Below are positions 58,892 through 64,000 of a stretch of 64,000 nt of DNA, in pieces (position 1 is the stretch's first letter; each line of letters begins with the position of its first letter). The DNA is from Cryptomeria japonica (Eukaryota > Streptophyta > Pinopsida > Cupressales > Cupressaceae): contig NC_081405.1 of assembly GCF_030272615.1 (NCBI RefSeq), positions 314,851,541 to 314,915,540 of the forward strand. The letters run 5' to 3'. Under the pieces are notes generated by a model. It was not told the DNA's origin. It saw only the letters and a program-made list of their open reading frames with translations, and searched no databases. A program made the translations under genes and the position numbers.

Positions 58892-60594
58892 ATGGAACAA
58901 GAGTCGAATGGCAATGCCTTTAATTCCCCTAGCCCTGCGGATCAGGTCCGTTCCAACCAAAATAAACCTTTTCCGCGACCGTTGCTCCATCTGCTCATGG
59001 ATTCCACCCTAGTGCGAGATTTTTTAAGACTCCTAGAGGCGAACGACCTGGTGAGGAAGGTAAGAGACCGACCATGCCCTCAAATTCTTTTTGCATTTCG
59101 CCAAATGATGAGATGTTGAAAGAAATTATTTTTGAGAAATATAGGTTAAGCGCTACTGCCATTTTCTTTGCTTGTGTTAATACTAGGAAATGTTCGTCCA
59201 GGAAATTCCTAGATGATTGGTTTCATAATCTCTATAATTTGAAATTAGGGCTTAAGATTTCATTCTGTAGGCAAGTCCAGAAAGGTCTTTATATTATATT
59301 TTTTAATAATCATGAATCCTAGGTTGAAATCCTTAAATGACAATACTGGACTATCGGGAACACCTCCTTTCATGCCCTAGCATGTTCTTTAGAGGCTATT
59401 AATGAGGAAGTTCTTGCGTTATCAAGCCCTAGATGGTTCATTGTTAAGGATGTCCCTCCCTTCTTTTGGCGTTTTCTTCCCTAGGTATTGGAAACATTTG
59501 GGAGAATAATTCAGGGGTATGAAACAATGCGTTTAGTCCCTAACCTTGATGCAAGAATACTTATCTCCATCAAACCTAGGGTCGACATCCCTCCACTTCT
59601 AAACCTTAACATAGGTGAGGAAATGTTTGTTTGCCCTGTTGAAATACTTGGAGGACTAAATGCCTATTTTTTATGCAAAAAAGAAGGGCATCTTCGGAAG
59701 AACTGCCCAATCATTAGCCGCAGGAAGCAAAAGAATAACACTAACCTAGCAGGAGCATCCGAAAACCCTAGCACCAATAAGGAGTCGATCCCAAACCAAA
59801 GCAACCCTCATTCCGCTGGAAACAATACTAACCCTAAAGATATTCCCACCTTAAGCTTGACTCTTGGCCTCATCCCTGTTGAACTAAATCCAATGAATGC
59901 TGACGCCACTACCGAACCCCTCAACCCTTCTTCCGTTCCCACCAAAATTTTTGAGGGTTCATCTTCTGACTATTTTCAAATAGTCACATCAAGAAAGAGA
60001 AGACGACAGAATGCCCAACAACTTGCCTTGAATCAAATCCGAGTTGGTGATTAAATTGCCAACCAGTTGACAACCACTAGCAAACACCCCATCGCGAGGA
60101 ATGATGACATAATAAATGCTTCAGAAACTCTGACCACCTCCTTGGTTAAAAATTTAGAGAAGTCTAACCACAATGCTGGTGATGCTAGCATGAGCGATAA
60201 TCCTGCGAAAATGATGCTCAAGTCTGGGACACCCAAACGATCTGATTTCTCATTATTTGTAGAAGTTACCCCTGATTTTAACACCTCCAACCTCATGAAA
60301 GCATCTATGCTAAATGAAATAGAGGACAACCATATTATTGAATTTATCTATGCTAATAAGGGTCTAGAAGACATTAAGTCTAGCTCAATGCTCCTTGGCT
60401 TTCCAGGCTCCCAAGTGTCTAGGTCGAACATTTTAGAAACTGCAAATGGTAAAATTGAGCTAACTGAGCTTAGTGAGGAAGATGATAACCTCATGAAAGG
60501 TTCCTCCATGGCTAAAAAGAAAGGCAAACCTGTTGGTTCCAAGAATAAGAAAAAGTATGGAGATCAAAATGGTCTCCCAAATAGTCCCTCTTAA
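58892..60594 (+). pseudogene. LINE ORF1 (copy G)
   Basis: Starts MEQESNGNAFNSPSPADQVR. After one frameshift near 59090 the rest is in one frame to TAA 60592. In-frame stops at about 59322, 59338, 59482 and 60052 are TAG, TGA, TAG and TAA, each one C-to-T change from a Gln or Arg codon. The middle is DUF4283-like (RWFIVKDVPPFFWRFLP, MRLVPNLDARILISIKP). The knuckle reads YFLCKKEGHLRKNC, with Tyr replacing the first Cys. A long Ser/Asn/Pro-rich, then Asp/Glu-rich tail ends with KKKGKPVGSKNKKKYG. The expected role is RNA binding in the LINE particle. Confidence 0.8.
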
Positions 60595-60606
60595 TCCCCT
60601 TTTCTC

Positions 60607-63600
60607 ATGAAATACATCTCATGGAATATTAGAGGCTTGGAGTCGCCTGATAGGAAGTTTGTTATTAAAAGGTTTCTAAATTACCATAAACATCTAGACT
60701 TTTTTATGCTTTAAGAGCTTAAATCCATTGAGTTCTCCCTTGACACTACGCTTGATTTTATTTGGAGAGATGCGATCAAAATATGCACCAATTATCCTAA
60801 GGGAAAGGGTGGAGTTGGTCTCCTCACTAACCCTAAGTGGGAAAATCACATTAGGGATAGGGGCGTCTCCCCATGTAATAGAGTGGCCTGGGCCTCCCTG
60901 GATATTAGAGGCTCCTATTTTGGGGTATGTTCTATATATGCACCTAATGATCATAGGGAAAGAGTGTCCCTTTGGAATTGGCTGGCACCCCTTCCAAGTA
61001 TCCCCTGGGTCATGGATGGAGACTTTAACATGATTGAAAACCAAGATGACAAGGCCGGGGGTATCCCTTTCGAATGGAAGTGCCAAGAGAAACCTCACTG
61101 GGATAGGTTTAAACAAGGCATGCAGTTATTTGACCCCCTTAAGGGCAGCAAATCTGAATCCTCTTCCCTATGGTACACTTGGTGCAACTTTCAACAAGAC
61201 CCTAGCCGAATCTACTCTAGATTAGATAGGTTCTATGTTAATAAATATTTCTTCTCCTTCTCCCCTAACCACTTGGGGAAAATCGGTGGGTGTTTTGCCA
61301 ATAACCTTATCCGACCATTTCTCTATCATTGCTATCAATACTAGGAACTCCATCCCTAACAACAATCCTTTCAATAAGAAGTTTATCCTAAATACCTCCC
61401 TGCGAAATGACAAGGATGCCCTAACTGCCAATAAAATGGTTAGACTCTTTAACATGCACTCTCAACATCCCCAATCCCACACCCTCAGATGGAACAAAAA
61501 CGTCTCCTCTTGGCAAAAAATATTCCAAACTATTGGCCAGAAGAAAGCCAAGGATCTTAGGTTTGTGGAAAAAACTCTCACTAATCGGTTCCACTCCTTG
61601 GAGCATGAAATACAACTGCATCCTTCCTCCTCTATCTTGGCAGAACGAGTCTCTTAGGCTAGAGACATTCTTAGGAAACATCAACAGGTCAAAATCAGGG
61701 GTGCCTTCATCAGAGCCCGTAATCATTGGCTCAAATTCAGAGACAAAGGCTCTAAATTCTTCTTCAATCAACTTAAACAAAAACAAAATCGATTAAAAAT
61801 TGATAGAATCATAGTTAAGGATAAGGAACTCCTGAACATCAATGAGATCAAAGATACTTTTGAAATGTTTTATAAGACCCTCTTTACCTCAGAGGATAGT
61901 GAAGCCTCAAAAGATGCTAGAAATAGGTGTAGTAACATTATCCCAAAAAGGATCTTCGAGAATGAAGCTCTCCCTCTCAAGACCAAAATTTCTATGATAG
62001 AAATTGCTAATGCCATTAAGGCCCTCAAGGATGATAAGGCCCCAAGCCCTGATGGACTTCCTGCTGAGTTCTACAAAACCAATATTGAGTGGGTCACCAA
62101 AGACCTATGTGACATATACACCGAAGCATTTGATAATGGCACCCTTGGGGAGTCCATCAATAGGGGCATTGTTAAACTTATCCCAAAAGATGGGGATAAA
62201 GCCCTCATAAAAAAATGGAGGTCAATTACCCTCCTTAACATTTCCTATAAAATCCTGGACAAAGCCCTAGCCTCTCGCCTTGAAAAAAACCTTCCCAAGT
62301 TCATCTTCTCTACCCAAATAGGATTCATTAAAGGTGGGTATATCTTGGAGAACCTTGTCTCTAGTTGGGAATCTATGGAATGGGCCAAGACCTCAAATCA
62401 AGATACTGCCATGTTCCTTGTGGACTTTGAGAAAGCCTATGATAGGGTGGAATGGGACTTCATCCTCATGATGCTTAGAGCCTTTGGTTTCCCTAGTGAG
62501 TTCTATAAATATGCTCAATTCTCCTTAAAGATGCCCCTACCCTAGTTGAAGTTAATGGGTCACTCTCCCAGCCTATTTCTCTTTCTAGATCCATTAGACA
62601 GGGCTACCCCCTTGCCCTTACTCTATTTGTCAATTCCTCAAATGCCCTCTTTTACCTCCTAAGAGATGATATCCTATCCCCTAAAGTTCATGGCATTAAG
62701 ATGTCAGATGACTCTAAATTGCTCAACATACAATTTTTTGATGACATTGTGCTCTTGCTGGAGCTCTCTACGCATAACATTGACTCCCTCAATCAAAAAC
62801 TTGCAACCTTTGGCAAAGCCTCTAGTGCTCGTATCTCCAATTCCAAATCTATTCTACTTGGGTAGAAAGAGGAACCCCCGAAATGGCTTAAGTAGTTTGG
62901 ATACTCATGGGGAGGACCCAATACAATAGTCAGATACCTTGATATCCCTTTTTTTGTCTCTCCCTCTCTCAAAGACATGTGGATTTGGGTCAAAGAAAAT
63001 ATTGACAAAAACCTTAACAAATGGGACAATAGGGTTCTATCCTTGGCTGGTAGGATCCAAGTCTGCCAGAAAATCCTCTCCTTCTATAGTTTATACTACT
63101 CCTCTATTTGGATGTTCAGCAACTACCAAATTTATGAGATCCAAAAATCTATCAGGCACTTCCTATAGTCTGATGGTAAGGATAAAAGAAAGGCCCATGT
63201 GGTCAAATGGATCTGGTGCCACATAGATAAGAAACTTGGTGGGCTGGGACTTAAGGATCTCAAAATGCAAGGAATTTCACTGGCTGCCAAGTGGATATTT
63301 CATGCCTTGGAAGGACAAGAACCCTGGAAGATTCTTGTCAAAAATAACATAAAAAGTGGCGTCCCCAAGTCTGCCAAATCTTCGAAAGCCCTCCCCTTTA
63401 GTGATTTGGTAGTAGGTGGATTCTCTGTGTCTATTCAAGGAACTTGGGTATTTAAGTCCATCTGGAAAGCCTGGGAGCATGTGCGTAAACTTATTGCCAA
63501 CTCTAATATTGACTGTAATAACACCTTGCATGGGGAAAGGTCAATATGGTGGAGCCTCTACCATAACTCTAAACCCCTTGCTTTAACCCAAGGATGCTCT

Positions 63601-64000
63601 TCTAGGTGTTGGTATAATAAGGGCATTAAATATCTCATGGACATCTTGGAACATGATAATCTCATCAGCTAGGAGGATCTTTGCAATAAGTTTGGGCTCC
63701 CTGCCTCGCATAAGAGAACCTACAATATGATTAAAAATGTCTATTCTTGTCTAGATCTTCCTAGGAACATTGATGTAGATGCTCACAGATACCTCTCATT
63801 CCAATAGATGGATGGCTCCCTCCTCTCCAAGGACAAAGCCAAATCTATTTACAAACTGCTCACTCATGATACAACGGTGATAGATCATGTTAACTCCCTC
63901 TGGTATGTTGACCTTAATACCTCTGCCTAGCAGAAAACATTTGAGAAACTATGGAAGTCCCCAATCCCCCCTAAAATCAAATGCTTTAGGTGGCAACTAA
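60607..64000 (+). pseudogene. LINE ORF2: endonuclease, RT, start of zf-RVT (copy G, partial)
   Basis: ATG 60607 lies 12 bp after the ORF1 stop. Endonuclease: KYISWNIRGLESP, ELKS with a stop at the preceding Gln, SIYAPND, VMDGDFNMIE, RLDRFYV, LSDHFSI. A frameshift lies near 61285. RT: DDKAPSPDGLPAEFYK (62032), LIPKDG, RSITLLNISYKILDK, QIGFIKGGYILENL, LVDFEKAYDRVEWDFI (62419), a frameshift near 62515, RQGYPLALTLF (62596), and FFDDIVLLLE (62738) with the DD pair kept. Then RVLSLAGRIQVCQKIL and KLGGLGLKDLKMQGISLAAKW. It ends in the zf-RVT start PPKIKCFRW at the window edge. Later stops are mostly TAG at Trp or Gln positions. Confidence 0.88.

Larger units (their letters stand above)
58870..64000 (+). 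mobile_element. LINE copy G, other lineage, cut by the window end
   Basis: A plant L1-type LINE with ORF1 and the first 3.4 kb of ORF2. Its proteins differ clearly from copy D in ORF1, endonuclease and RT. The 3' end, RNase H and any ORF3 lie beyond the window. The 5' boundary is estimated from the start of ORF1. Confidence 0.8.

Overview
This window looks like intergenic DNA from a large, repeat-rich seed-plant nuclear genome. The LINEs belong to the plant L1 type (DUF4283-like ORF1, endonuclease, reverse transcriptase, zf-RVT, RNase H), and there are copia-like gag and LTR remnants and a long satellite array. The density of old, nested elements and their heavy decay fit a gymnosperm, but I cannot name the species. 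I found no intact host gene, no rRNA or tRNA gene and no CRISPR array. Almost every coding region is a broken transposable-element gene.

Layout. 1-580 and about 18.8-19.55 kb are two halves of one decayed copia-like gag gene, apparently split by a large insertion. That insertion has inverted arms (about 0.83-1.06 kb and 17.64-17.88 kb), pyrimidine-rich tracts inside the arms, and a 14.7 kb core (2.2-16.9 kb) built from a 20-bp motif in both orientations with higher-order repeats. From 19.97 to 25.63 kb lies a second gag-like pseudogene with a polypurine tract and one LTR (25.92-27.08 kb). It is interrupted by LINE copy A.

The most interesting content is a family of LINEs with six copies here: A 20.2-22.4, F 28.1-29.8, C 30.3-34.6, E 35.1-37.3 (minus strand), D 38.0-45.5 (near full length, 7.5 kb) and B 53.2-55.4 kb. 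Downstream of the ORF2 RNase H domain they carry a third open reading frame, here called ORF3. It starts MGG(D/K), holds a conserved block around YHFxxLNHFRH...HEGL, then acidic and basic linkers and a coiled-coil tail. Target-site duplications of 16-19 bp around B, C, D and E prove that ORF3 lies inside the LINE. The duplications all start with AACA, and the 3' ends share a terminal stem-loop. A seventh LINE (G, 58.9 kb to the window edge) has ORF1 and ORF2 of a different lineage; its 3' end is outside the window.

Other content: a small non-coding LTR retrotransposon with two 320-bp LTRs and an initiator-Met tRNA primer site (45.59-48.18 kb), carrying a possible nested solo LTR; an LTR-like fragment (49.63-50.43 kb); a DUF4283-like ORF1 relic (50.43-51.5 kb); and AT-rich DNA with no recognisable gene (34.6-35.1, 37.3-38.0, 51.5-53.2, 55.4-58.9 kb). 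In-frame stops in the decayed genes mostly match C-to-T changes at Gln, Arg and Trp codons, as expected for methylated, silenced repeats.
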